Positions 55,101 to 64,000 of a stretch of 64,000 nucleotides of DNA are shown piece by piece. Made by a program: the position numbers and the translations under genes. The first letter of the stretch is position 1. The number at the start of each line of letters is the position of its first letter. The notes under the pieces were generated by a model. It was not told where the DNA came from, ran no database searches, and saw only the letters and a list, made by a program, of their open reading frames with translations. This stretch comes from Lodderomyces elongisporus. Its lineage: Eukaryota; Ascomycota; Pichiomycetes; Serinales; Debaryomycetaceae. The DNA lies in contig NC_083675.1 in NCBI RefSeq assembly GCF_030384665.1, positions 1,422,001 through 1,486,000 on the forward strand, written 5' to 3'.

Positions 55101-57357
55101 GCTTCCGATGCATACTAGAACAAAGAAGAAAACAAGGGAAAGGAAAGAAAAGAAAAGAAGAAAAAAGGAGAAAAGGGCATTTTCCAGATTTATTATTTTC
55201 TTCTCATAAACAGTTTTCCTGTTGGGTTTGTTGGTTTCTTGATGAGTTTGTTTCTTTTTCTTTTTCTATCTCCTAACTATTAACTGTTTAGAATGATCAA
55301 TAAAGTTTCTCCAAAGGGTTTCTTTACTTCTACTTCACAATGGATCAAGTATAACCTCTATCTTCTTCAAAAGGGACCAAAAAATTAAAGAGCAAAAAAT
55401 AAAATAAAATTGAAAAAATAGCAAGAAAAAAAAACCATTGCAAAGAATAAAATGTAAATAATGCTAGACTATGTTGCTTACACCACATGGTTTTTGAGCT
55501 CATTTGCAATAGTGAATGCTTCTATGATAAACATTGACTAACTGCAATTTTGGATTATTAAGGTCAAGACTGTTGTGTTCTTAAAAATTGTTCTTTTTCT
55601 GTGCCCCTCTTTCAAGCCACATTCTTTTTCACTCCCTCCTGGGTGTCCCGCTCTCGCTTTGATACTCCCGTAAATTCCAGTCACAAAAATGAACAAAAAT
55701 GAACAACTTGAAAATCAAAATCAAAACAAAACAAAACAAAACATATTGAAACAGAGTACACGAAAGCAAAGTAAAGCATAGCAGGATACGGCAAGACAAG
55801 AATTCATCAAAACATTGAATTCGGCTGTTAATCAGTGAAAATCCATTCACTTAGGCGAGTCCCCAGTAGAACGAGCAAAAAAAAAAAAAATTAAAAACCA
55901 ATAATGGTAAAAGAAAATGGAAATTGGAAATTGGAATATAAAGAGTGGGGTCAATAGCTATATACATGCCTCCTTTGCTAACTTTGCTTAACATTCATAA
56001 CCAGTTTACAAAACTCAACAAACCTCGTATTTTTCACTTCTGTTTATAAATCGATATGAAATTAGTACTTTGAGAGCAAAGTGGAGAAACCAACAAACAG
56101 GCAAATAGAGATAAATCGTTCATCAAAACAAAACACATCAGTAGTGTTACTGCTATATCCCTAGCATATGAACAGAGTTCTACAAGAGGTCTATGTTGAT
56201 AATTCCAACTTCTCGTAGTATACCTCAAACCATATTGTAACCACTCAAAAAACATCAAAGCGCAAAAAACAGAACAGTTACAAAACAAAAACTTCCACAA
56301 AACGGAAACTTCCACAAAGAAGACAAATGAATGATGAATGAAAAAAAAAAGACGTGAGAGTTGAAATCAATAATCACTCAAAGTTGGATTGGTATGTGTC
56401 TTTTGTTACAACGTATTTTGCTCGTTTTGCTTACTTGCAACGTCTTTTGATTACAATACTCAATCTCCAACTCATTAGGCACAGTTCTCTTGGCCCTCAC
56501 AGCTCATAAAGATGTTGTTGTAAGTTTTTTTTTTTCCCTGATTCGATTGATGTACCTTTTCCCACAATTAAAAGAAGTCCAGCCTTGTTACACGAGCAAA
56601 ATTACAACATTGCAGGAAAACAGACTTCTTTTGTAATATTTTGTTCGTGTCCATGGTTTTATCATTACACTGCATGAAGGGGAACATGAATGAAAACATG
56701 AACGGAGTTATAAACCTTTGCTTGCATATTGTTGCTACTACTACGGATGCTGCTGCTTCTATTGCTATTGTTGTTCCTGCAAATTCAATTTCAATTTCAA
56801 CTTCAACTTCAACTTCAAATGCTGCACTCCTTGATTTTTCCTGCTGCTGTTGCTGTTGACGGAAAGAAGATTATAAAATAATAATGGCTATGAACTTTTT
56901 TTTTTTTGACCAACAATTTTTGTTATACTTCTTTTTTTTTTGTCTTTTTTATTTATTCGGCTCATAACGGTTTTTATTGTTTGGAATGTTTATTCTAATA
57001 GCAAGGGGTGCCTTAATTTTTGACTCTGGACGAGTTTGAAGCACGAACGTGGATGAGATGGAAAAGACAACAAACTGGTAAGGATATGAGCAATTGCCAT
57101 AATTAAGACATTCACCATCTGTCAAAGCATCGGTTGTACAGGAATCAAAGACACAGAATAAATGTATGAAGGGAAACAAAAGTTTTTTGTTCTCGGAGAA
57201 GTATATGGGTCATAAATTGGTTCTAATCATCCTTTTCTTGTTTTTGTTTTTTAATCAGGTAATAAGCTTTTGCAAAGCTTGAAAATATTTCGAAATCAAT
57301 CTAATCTTAAGCAACAAAAGAGGAAAGAGGAAAAAAGGGGGGTAAGAGGCAAATGAA

Positions 57358-57389
<32 letters not shown>
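57358..57389. repeat. (AAT)n trinucleotide microsatellite
   Basis: About ten perfect AAT/ATA copies in non-coding DNA. Confidence 0.9.
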
Positions 57390-57390
<1 letters not shown>

Positions 57391-59600
57391 GAATATGATT
57401 AATGCAGCTCTGGCTACAAGCTTGGACATTATTTCATTTTATAAGCCTGTTACCCAATCTCGTCCCTGCCCCCAGTCCAACATTTATCAACACCTCCTGC
57501 TTTTCAACCCCGCTATTCACAAATACTCAATTCGTCCCCCCCCCCTCCCACCACAACTTGATTCTCCTATTTATAGGCCCATACCTTACCTTACCTTACT
57601 TTAACCACCTTTACTTGTTTCCATATTTAGATAAATTGCGCAAATTCTCAACTTGGTTTTTATTTATTCTGTTCTTTTTTGTGAGAAAAAGAAAAAGAAT
57701 GTTTTTTTTCGCCGTTTCTTAATATTCCACGTCTTGTTGAGAAGAGAGAGCAGAAGAAAAAAAAGAACAATAAAAAATATTTATATAAAACATCATGAAA
57801 GTATTTATCTCATTCCATGGTTCAAAACTTAATTGATGCAAAACATGCAAAATGTCTACAGAGTTGAATGAAAAGTTGAGAGGCGAAACAGGTTGAAGAA
57901 GGAAGAAGACAAAAAGGAGGAAAACAAAAAAAATGAAACAGCAGAGAAGCAGGAAATTAACAAACCTTCGTATTGTAAAGATTATTGGAAGATCGGAAAA
58001 CTTGAAAAAAATACTATTTACATCCTTTCCATAAAGTTAAAAAAATAAAAAAAAAACTTCAATTGGACATAGACAATACCTTCCTGATGAATAAGCTTAT
58101 CCAACATATCGGAAATTTAATTAATCAAGCTACTTTTTCTTTGGTTCTTTATTTAGGGGAAAGAGAAATAGAAGAGTTGGAGTAAATGATAAATTTTTTA
58201 ACTCAACGGAATTCAGAAACAGCAATTGCTATTAACTCACTTGCCAGATTACTTATGTTTCCACAATTAAAAGGCAATTGCCTTCAAGTATACTCTCTTC
58301 TGCCCACGATGACATGCAATTGAATTCGCCACATTTTTAAGAACAAACGTTTTCTTATGTGAGTACTCCTTTTTTTGGCTTTTGTTTTTTGTTTCTCAAA
58401 TTTGTGGAAAATGTAAATCAGGTAGGATTGCAAAGGGGGACTGGATGAAGGAATTAGCCATCATTGCTTTGCTACGGCGTTTCTTTTCCTTTTTTTTTCC
58501 TTTTAATTTCATCTACAAATCAAATTCTAGAAAAATTAAAAAAATGAAAAAATGAAAAAAAAGGAAAAACGAGAAATGTACAACAAGATAAAAGAAAAAA
58601 TAATAAATCATAAAAGAATAATGGAAACCATTTTGCATACCAACTCTTTTTTAATTTTTAATCCAAGGGACATAATCTCTGTATGAGAGTCTATGTCTGC
58701 CTCACCCTCCCCCTCTCCCTCTCTCCCTCTGTGTGTGTGTATGTGTAGGTTTAATCAATTGGAAGAGCATTGGTGGCGTAAATTAAATAAAAATAGCCAA
58801 TGATGACTTAGGTACCGGAATTAAAATAACACAACAACAAAGCAGTCAAACAAAAAAAAATATTATGGGAACAAAGGGAAGAGCAGAATAAAAGTAAAAA
58901 ACATAAAGAGCAGAAAGGAGTCATTTGATATCCTCACCACTACTTGTTTTCGAGAAGGATAAAGTTTGGCAATACTGGAAATTTATCCACCGATGCCGTA
59001 TAGACTTTAAGGGCAATGGGGAATTATGCTGTATCATGCTACTGAAAATTAACTGTATCTAAGATTTGTGTATATAAAACAGAGTATTATAATAAAAATG
59101 GGACTCAACAAGACCAATAGCTCACTTATATCTTTCTACCTACTTGGTGATATCCCATTTTCTTTTTTTTTTATTATTACTTCTGACTAGACCTTCTTTT
59201 CCGCCGCTGCCTTGTTCGTCAAGTTTTCATCCTCCTTTCCCCCACTTTATTTTTCTTTTCCCTCCTTGCCCAGACAATACATACTGTTGCAAGCAAGGTT
59301 TGTAAATCAACTGATATATTTTCAAACAGAACCCTTTCCGTGGTAATTTATATTGCTAACCCCCTTCCCTTGTATAGTGTTAAATGGTTCAATAACGGTG
59401 TCATTAGGTTTTGAAACTCGAGCTTTTGACTGAGATGAAAGTATTGTCTTTTGACGACTTTTTTTTTATATCAAAAAATTACACTTTTTTGCAAGAATTT
59501 GTCTTCCCTTAATCCCTTTTGACTTGCAAGGGCTTCTCATTTTTTATACAGATTTCACCACTCAATGTTTAACCAAATCAATATGCAAATTGCTAAACAA

Positions 59601-59628
59601 CCTTTTTTTTTAAAAAAAAAATTAAAGG
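59601..59628. terminator. Oligo-T/oligo-A inverted repeat downstream of the DMO2-like gene
   Basis: CCTTTTTTTT runs into TAAAAAAAAAATTAAAGG, a near-perfect inverted repeat 130-160 bp past the minus-strand stop. It resembles the palindrome downstream of the WOR3-like gene. A terminator role is inferred. Confidence 0.3.
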
Positions 59629-59759
59629 ATTGGAAACTCAAAAGTAAGGAAGAAACAAAAAATGCAAAAAAAAAATTGTTATAAAAAAATTGAATGAGAA
59701 TAGAAACCAACCTGTGTATCCCTATATCTCAAAGCTAGAACGACATCTCCCTTGCGGAA

Positions 59760-60059
59760 TCAAGTACTCTTTGACTGACCATGATAAATAGCCTGAGACA
59801 CTTCAAAAGCCCTATACGTGCCCAAAACAAACAATGTCAACCCCAAACCTCTCACTGAACGTCGCCACCACAATGGGTTTTTCACTGCATCTATTTTCCC
59901 TGTACTCTTGTCTCTAAATTGATTTTCTGAAGCTAGCCAAAGACCACCTCCCATTGCCACTAATGCTTGCACTGTATTGCACGGAATACAGTCTTCGATC
60001 TCCTGTTCAGGAATATCTCGTGCAGGTGGTGGAAAAAACACATCTCTTATGTTTGACAT
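59760..60059 (-). CDS. Small mitochondrial membrane protein, DMAC1/DMO2-like (DUF4536)
   Basis: The 99-residue protein has a short N-terminus, then a DCIPCNTVQALVAMGGGLW segment (about 24-42) combining a Cys-x2-Cys pair with a Gly-rich membrane helix, and a second helix (LGLTLFVLGTYRAFEVS) near 74-90. This two-helix plan with the DC-x2-C motif fits DUF4536 proteins. Human DMAC1 assembles the complex I membrane arm, and S. cerevisiae Dmo2 (YDL157C) is a mitochondrial relative. CTG-clade yeasts retain complex I, so a role in its assembly is plausible but not shown. The frame is open to 60071 without ATG; the start is 60059. It is divergent from MGR3, another mitochondrial gene. Confidence 0.65.
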   Translation of the reverse strand: MSNIRDVFFPPPARDIPEQEIEDCIPCNTVQALVAMGGGLWLASENQFRDKSTGKIDAVKNPLWWRRSVRGLGLTLFVLGTYRAFEVSQAIYHGQSKST

Positions 60060-60579
60060 GGTGGAGTCCAAAAAATTAAAAAAAAAATTAAAAAAAGAAA
60101 AAGAATATTAACAATATTAAACTGCAATTGAAGAAGATCGATCAACTATCAATGAACTGGACTATATCAAATCGATGACTTGCTCCAAATCAAAAGGCTT
60201 GTCAATATCTGCGTTTTCTCCAATATTCAGATTTCTTTTTCTTTAAACCAAAAAGACAAAAAAAAAGAAAAAAAGAATGCGTAGCATAAAAACACGACTT
60301 GTAGATGAGAATATCTGGCGAGAAAGCGGATCATGGAATCCTGGAGAACAATAAATGAAATGTTTATAGAGCCGCAATTTTTAAACCTCCTTCAAAATCC
60401 AAAATCCAAAATACAATTTATACACTTTCCCTTCTTTTGACTTTGATATCTTGTACAAGTCGTTGTTGTTTATTACCGTTTACCTTTTGTTTTATCTTCT
60501 TGACTATTGCATTTATCCTTAGTCTTTCTTTTTATTCGTTTAATTCCATAGAAACTAACTAAATCTGCATCACATTCAA
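60060..60579. other. Divergent promoter region of two mitochondrial genes
   Basis: About 0.52 kb with A-rich runs at 60075-60110 next to the DMO2-like gene, a second A-rich stretch near 60255-60275, and T-rich DNA before MGR3. A short repeat AAAATCC near 60393-60410 was noted. No gene seen. Confidence 0.5.
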
Positions 60580-62199
60580 ATGCTTGCACGTCACCTATTC
60601 TCAAAGAATATCGATCATTCGGTGAGGCGGCGATTAGCCATACAACAATTTGTCCGTTGCTACACTAATGGTAATCAAAACTTCAATTACAATCACAATT
60701 ACAATACCAACAAGACATATGCCAACTATAACCCACCAAAAACTTCACTCGCTAAAAAGTTTCTTTACGCCACCGTGGGTCTTACATTATTTACAGGATA
60801 CGCATACTATATGTGGTGGCCAAAGCACACGTTCCCATCAAGCGTAGCCAAGATTTTGCGAAAGGGTCTTTGGGCAGAAAGCGACAAGGGTGAATTTGAC
60901 TACCAACTAGCATTGAAATATTATCTCGAGGCATTAGAGCACTGCAAGGAAATAGGTGTTGATTCATTAAGCGATGAGTATACTGGAATCCAGTTAAAGA
61001 TTGCAGAGATGTTTGAACGTTTGAATATGTTGAATGATGCTGCGTTTGTTTACAATGAAATTGCCACCATGTATTTGAGTGTCCTCACTGCTAAGAATGG
61101 CAGCTCTGGTGCTGATGATGATGCTGATGCCGGTGCAAGTGGTGTCACTGGTTCTGATAAATACAAGAACCGTATCAAAGGAAGAGAGCATAGGCGACAC
61201 CTTATACAAAAAGATTTGCGGATCGCCATTAAGTTGGTTGAATTGAATAGCGGTAACCCGCAACTATGCAAGGCCATCTTGGTCACTCATTTAGTCATTG
61301 CTCAGGATGAAGTCAATAAGCTTTTGGGTGATAGAAACGAATTGAAACTCATCACTAGTGCTCCTGAAGTTGGAGGTGGTGCTGGTGCGCAAAACTATAC
61401 GGCAGTATTGGACAATGATGCTATATTGATCAATGACCAACAAGGTAAGGAAATAGCAAGGATCAAAAAGAGACCTGAGGTGTGGGAACCATTCACTGAT
61501 GAGTTCTTTAATGCCATGGACTTACTCAGTGCTATATGCATAAATACTGGCGACCTTGCCATGGCTAGCAAAGTCAAAATAGTCATGACTGAGAACATGC
61601 TTCTTGCTGATGTTGCGCCAAGCAAGATGCTCTTATCGCAATGTAATTTAGGCTCATTGCTTTATATGCAAGCTGAGGAGTTGGAGGCAAGGGAAATTGC
61701 GATGAAGAGACAGTTTGCCAATGTTGCTGGTGTAGACTATGAACAAATTAAGAAAAGTCAGGACTTGGCAGAAAATACTAAAGTTCAAGAAAAATTAAAA
61801 GAAAAAATTCCGGCTGCTGATCAAGCTGAGTTTGACAAGATTGCAACAACAAGAGATGTTTGTCTCAAATTGGCAACCAAATCATATGATGCGGTCCTAC
61901 AATTTGCCAAATCGATCCCGCCGGAGATTGTTAAAGAACACAATGAGATTAATGAAACTGTAGCTTTGGCAACGTATGGCTTGGGTGTAATCAATTTGCA
62001 CATGTCTGAATATGACAAAGCAGAGAGGCTACTTCGAGAATCGAGAGTTAGGTCTAAAGCATGTGACTATGAATATCTTATTCCTGAAATTGAGCGTGAA
62101 TTGGGCAAATTGTTCAAGGAAAGAAAGTTAGTGCAGCTGGGTAAGAAAGTTGAAAAGGATGGTCCAAAATCCATAGAATTAGATATTCAATTGAACTAA
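60580..62199 (+). CDS. MGR3: Mitochondrial i-AAA protease adaptor Mgr3 (TPR protein)
   Basis: Mgr3 binds Mgr1 and helps present substrates to the inner-membrane i-AAA protease Yme1. The 539-residue protein starts with a basic, hydroxylated presequence (residues 1-30), an Asn/Tyr-rich spacer, and one membrane helix near 60-82 ending in WWPKHTFP. A long intermembrane-space domain with TPR-like helices follows: ALKYYLEALEHCKEIG near 105-120, EYTGIQLKIAEMFERLNML, and later YGLGVINLHMSEYDKAERLL. The motif FPSSVAKILRKGLWAE after the membrane helix is typical of the fungal Mgr3/Mrx-type family. Length agrees with S. cerevisiae Mgr3 (501). The start is the first ATG. Confidence 0.88.
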   Translation: MLARHLFSKNIDHSVRRRLAIQQFVRCYTNGNQNFNYNHNYNTNKTYANYNPPKTSLAKKFLYATVGLTLFTGYAYYMWWPKHTFPSSVAKILRKGLWAESDKGEFDYQLALKYYLEALEHCKEIGVDSLSDEYTGIQLKIAEMFERLNMLNDAAFVYNEIATMYLSVLTAKNGSSGADDDADAGASGVTGSDKYKNRIKGREHRRHLIQKDLRIAIKLVELNSGNPQLCKAILVTHLVIAQDEVNKLLGDRNELKLITSAPEVGGGAGAQNYTAVLDNDAILINDQQGKEIARIKKRPEVWEPFTDEFFNAMDLLSAICINTGDLAMASKVKIVMTENMLLADVAPSKMLLSQCNLGSLLYMQAEELEAREIAMKRQFANVAGVDYEQIKKSQDLAENTKVQEKLKEKIPAADQAEFDKIATTRDVCLKLATKSYDAVLQFAKSIPPEIVKEHNEINETVALATYGLGVINLHMSEYDKAERLLRESRVRSKACDYEYLIPEIERELGKLFKERKLVQLGKKVEKDGPKSIELDIQLN

Positions 62200-62433
62200 A
62201 TAGTGTTATTAAATAAAGTAAATTGGTAAATAAACAAACGCATAAAATTAGTAAATAGCAGATACACAACGCAATGACAACATTAACAACAATGAAGTTG
62301 AATTTTAAAACTAAAGAAAAAAAAACAGAGATTAAAAAAGAACACTTGAAATCGATAATAAAAGAAAATAAAAAAAAATAAAAAAGGGGGAAAAAGAACA
62401 TTATTCATCTTCAACTGATCTACTCTCCCATAT
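62200..62433. terminator. Convergent 3' region of MGR3 and the sugar-transporter gene
   Basis: A 234-bp gap rich in A and TAAA repeats (62310-62395), with no TA dinucleotide run. Probable shared 3'-end region. Confidence 0.35.
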
Positions 62434-64000
62434 CTAAACTAATCTACTATGTTCATCAACTTCTGATGGTTTGGATTCATCTTTATACAGCCACCATTTA
62501 GTCAAAAAGTATGGCTTTTTGGCCTCTTGGGCCTTGAATTTCAATATGTCACCTAGTGATGGTGGCTCAATCTCTTGGATGATTGCATTTGCATCGGGCA
62601 AACCTTCTGATGAAATGGATCCAGCATCTGATTTGATTGGCTTTATATTGCCAGACAGACCAGTACCCAAGTTAGAAGCTGAACCTGAACCTGAGCCAGA
62701 GCCAGGACCTGAGCCAGGGCCCGACTGTAATGTAGGTATGAGATTTGCACTAGCACCAGTAATTATATTGTCCAATTCTGGACGCATGGTTGCTGGGTTT
62801 CTCTGCATCGATGCTGCGGTTTGAACACTGTTATCAAGTTGTGGTGAGTCAATATTGTTGGGTGTGCCCGAGAGTCTTCTTTCAGAGATTGCACCATAGT
62901 TCCGAATACTGCTGCTGCTAGCGCCCTCTCCAACACTTCCTGAAGCGTGGTAAGAGAAAATAGATGATTTGTCGTCAAATACAGATCCCATTTCTTCTAA
63001 TGATAATCCTTTTGTCTCGGGGAACAAGTACCACACGGCAAAAAAAGAAATAACACAGGATGTTGCTGGAATCAAGTATGTTTTCCATTTGATTTGGTCC
63101 AACAATATAGGTGATGCAAGACCAACAATGAAATTGGAAAGCCAGTTTGTTGCTGTAGCAATGGCTGCTCCTTTCGAACGCACTGATAATGGTAAAATCT
63201 CTGCAGGCAAGAGCCATCCAATTCCACCCCATGAGTATCCAAACGCTGCATTGGCGATAATGATACACGTAACTACAATCACTGCTGTTTGATCATTATT
63301 GAGATGCAACGACCAACCGGCTATATACAAGGTTGAGCCCATTAATAATGCACCGGACATGAGCAATGGCTTTCTTCCCCACGAGTCCACTAAATACCAT
63401 GGTGGGATGGTGCTTGCCACGTACACTATCGAATTGATACCCGTCATAAAAATAGCTTTGCGTCCGACCCATCCGGCACTTTCAAAAATCATTGGCGCGT
63501 AGTAGGAAATCAAATTTATACCATTCAACTGTGAAAACATGAGTCCAAAGCAAGCCACAGATAATCGTTTGGCGTATTTTTTGAATAAATACTCGTACGA
63601 TCTTTCGCCACCCTCAATTCTATCAATCAACACACCTTCTTTGATTTGTCTATACTCACTCTTGGCGTGGTCGTCTTCAACGTCGCCGTCGGCGTACATG
63701 TCTGCAATAACAATCATTCCTTCCAAATCATGGTCATGGTTTAATAACCAACGTGGAGTCTCAACAATGATAAAAGTTCCCAACCAAAGTAGCACGCCCA
63801 TACCCAATTGCACCAAAAGCGGTGATTTCCAGCTGTAGTCGCTATCCACAAAGGAAAAGCCGTAATCAACCCAAATACTGGCTGCATATCCAACAATGTT
63901 ACCGGTGAATTCGGCACATGCATAAAACCCACGATCAGAGGGAGGACTGATTTCGGATTGGTAAATGGGGACAATTGTGGTGAGGAATCCAATGGCCACA
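62434..64000 (-). CDS. Sugar-transporter-family (MFS) permease, N-terminus outside the window
   Basis: At least 521 residues are visible; the frame is open at the right edge, so the first one to two hundred residues are missing. Sugar porter signatures are present: VETPRWLL (PESPRWLL-type) after segment 6, QLNGINLISYYAP in segment 7, DSWGRKPLLMSGA after segment 8, and PETKGLSLEEM after segment 12. An unusually long cytosolic tail of about 170 residues follows, with a Gly-Ser/Gly-Pro repeat. The LSVRSKGAAIATATNW segment fits the hexose/polyol family (HGT or STL type). The substrate and orthologue cannot be settled without the N-terminus. The tail length suggests a regulated or sensor-like member. 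Confidence 0.8.
   Translation of the reverse strand, partial: VAIGFLTTIVPIYQSEISPPSDRGFYACAEFTGNIVGYAASIWVDYGFSFVDSDYSWKSPLLVQLGMGVLLWLGTFIIVETPRWLLNHDHDLEGMIVIADMYADGDVEDDHAKSEYRQIKEGVLIDRIEGGERSYEYLFKKYAKRLSVACFGLMFSQLNGINLISYYAPMIFESAGWVGRKAIFMTGINSIVYVASTIPPWYLVDSWGRKPLLMSGALLMGSTLYIAGWSLHLNNDQTAVIVVTCIIIANAAFGYSWGGIGWLLPAEILPLSVRSKGAAIATATNWLSNFIVGLASPILLDQIKWKTYLIPATSCVISFFAVWYLFPETKGLSLEEMGSVFDDKSSIFSYHASGSVGEGASSSSIRNYGAISERRLSGTPNNIDSPQLDNSVQTAASMQRNPATMRPELDNIITGASANLIPTLQSGPGSGPGSGSGSGSASNLGTGLSGNIKPIKSDAGSISSEGLPDANAIIQEIEPPSLGDILKFKAQEAKKPYFLTKWWLYKDESKPSEVDEHSRLV

Larger units (their letters stand above)
50667..59759. other. 9.1-kb gene desert upstream of the WOR3-like gene
   Basis: No conserved protein, tRNA or rRNA is visible on either strand. 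The longest ATG frames (129 codons at 51469-51858 minus, 118 at 53284-53640 plus, 161 at 54791-55276 plus) overlap homopolymers and have no recognisable domain. The sequence is AT-rich with many A/T runs, GA-rich and TC-rich patches, and microsatellites (TCTAG near 52080, AAT near 57360). It is probably the control region and long leader of the WOR3-like gene, perhaps with non-coding transcripts. The DMO2-like gene at the far end is on the same strand, so the desert is upstream only of the WOR3-like gene. Confidence 0.7.

Noticed and set aside
54791..55276. 161-codon ATG frame in the gene desert
   Set aside because: Rich in Phe/Leu/Ser and Lys runs from T- and A-tracts, with a TC repeat inside; no domain and no gene-like codon use.

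Overview
The window reads as nuclear chromosomal DNA of a budding yeast in the CUG-Ser (CTG) clade. Lodderomyces elongisporus or a near relative is my best guess. Reasons: compact AT-rich genes with few introns, yeast splice signals, and many (TA)n, (GA)n and poly-A/T tracts. Long in-frame CAA/GAC microsatellites encode poly-Q and poly-D. Orthologues such as WOR3 and HST7/STE7 are neighbours as in Candida albicans. A CTG codon in the PIG-A/GPI3 homologue falls at a position that is serine in other eukaryotes, and I found no in-frame CTG in the highly expressed RPL15 and ADE17 genes. The species call is inference.

Layout. 1-155 is the 3' end of a MutS-family gene. 0.3-12.5 kb holds NAF1(-), RPL15, ADE17, SEC63, NAT5(-) and DAP1. 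13.5-24.6 kb holds MEX67, GPI3/SPT14, NIP100(-), CDC31 (one intron), MRPL40 and RPT4(-). 25.1-36.2 kb holds GCD1, a HAPSTR1/C16orf72-like gene(-), SEC22 (one intron), MON1, RRF1(-), IPI1(-) and BRL1. 37.8-45.5 kb holds a DHA1-type MFS exporter, TAF12 with a 59-glutamine run, and STE7/HST7(-). 48.5-50.7 kb holds a WOR3-family transcription factor(-). 59.8-64.0 kb holds a small DMAC1/DMO2-like protein(-), MGR3 and a truncated sugar-transporter-family gene(-).

Most genes are unlinked housekeeping functions: ribosome biogenesis, purine synthesis, ER translocation, mRNA export, GPI anchors, proteasome, translation initiation, vesicle fusion, nuclear pore assembly and mitochondrial proteostasis. 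They do not form a functional cluster. The exception in architecture is the WOR3-like locus. It lies upstream of the pheromone MAPKK gene, separated by 3.05 kb, and has 9.1 kb without a credible gene on its own upstream side. Giant control regions of this kind are typical of cell-fate regulators in this clade.

Main points for a second look: the four-unit Cys-x2-Cys architecture of the WOR3-like protein, with one cysteine replaced by phenylalanine; the gene deserts around it; the HAPSTR1-like protein; two spliced genes whose unspliced reading frames would be misannotated; altered activation-loop spacing and an acidic insert in STE7; the TAF12 polyglutamine and a perfect hairpin just upstream of its start; and a recurring coding-strand GA tract in six promoters. 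I saw no transposon, tRNA, rRNA, CRISPR array or viral sequence.
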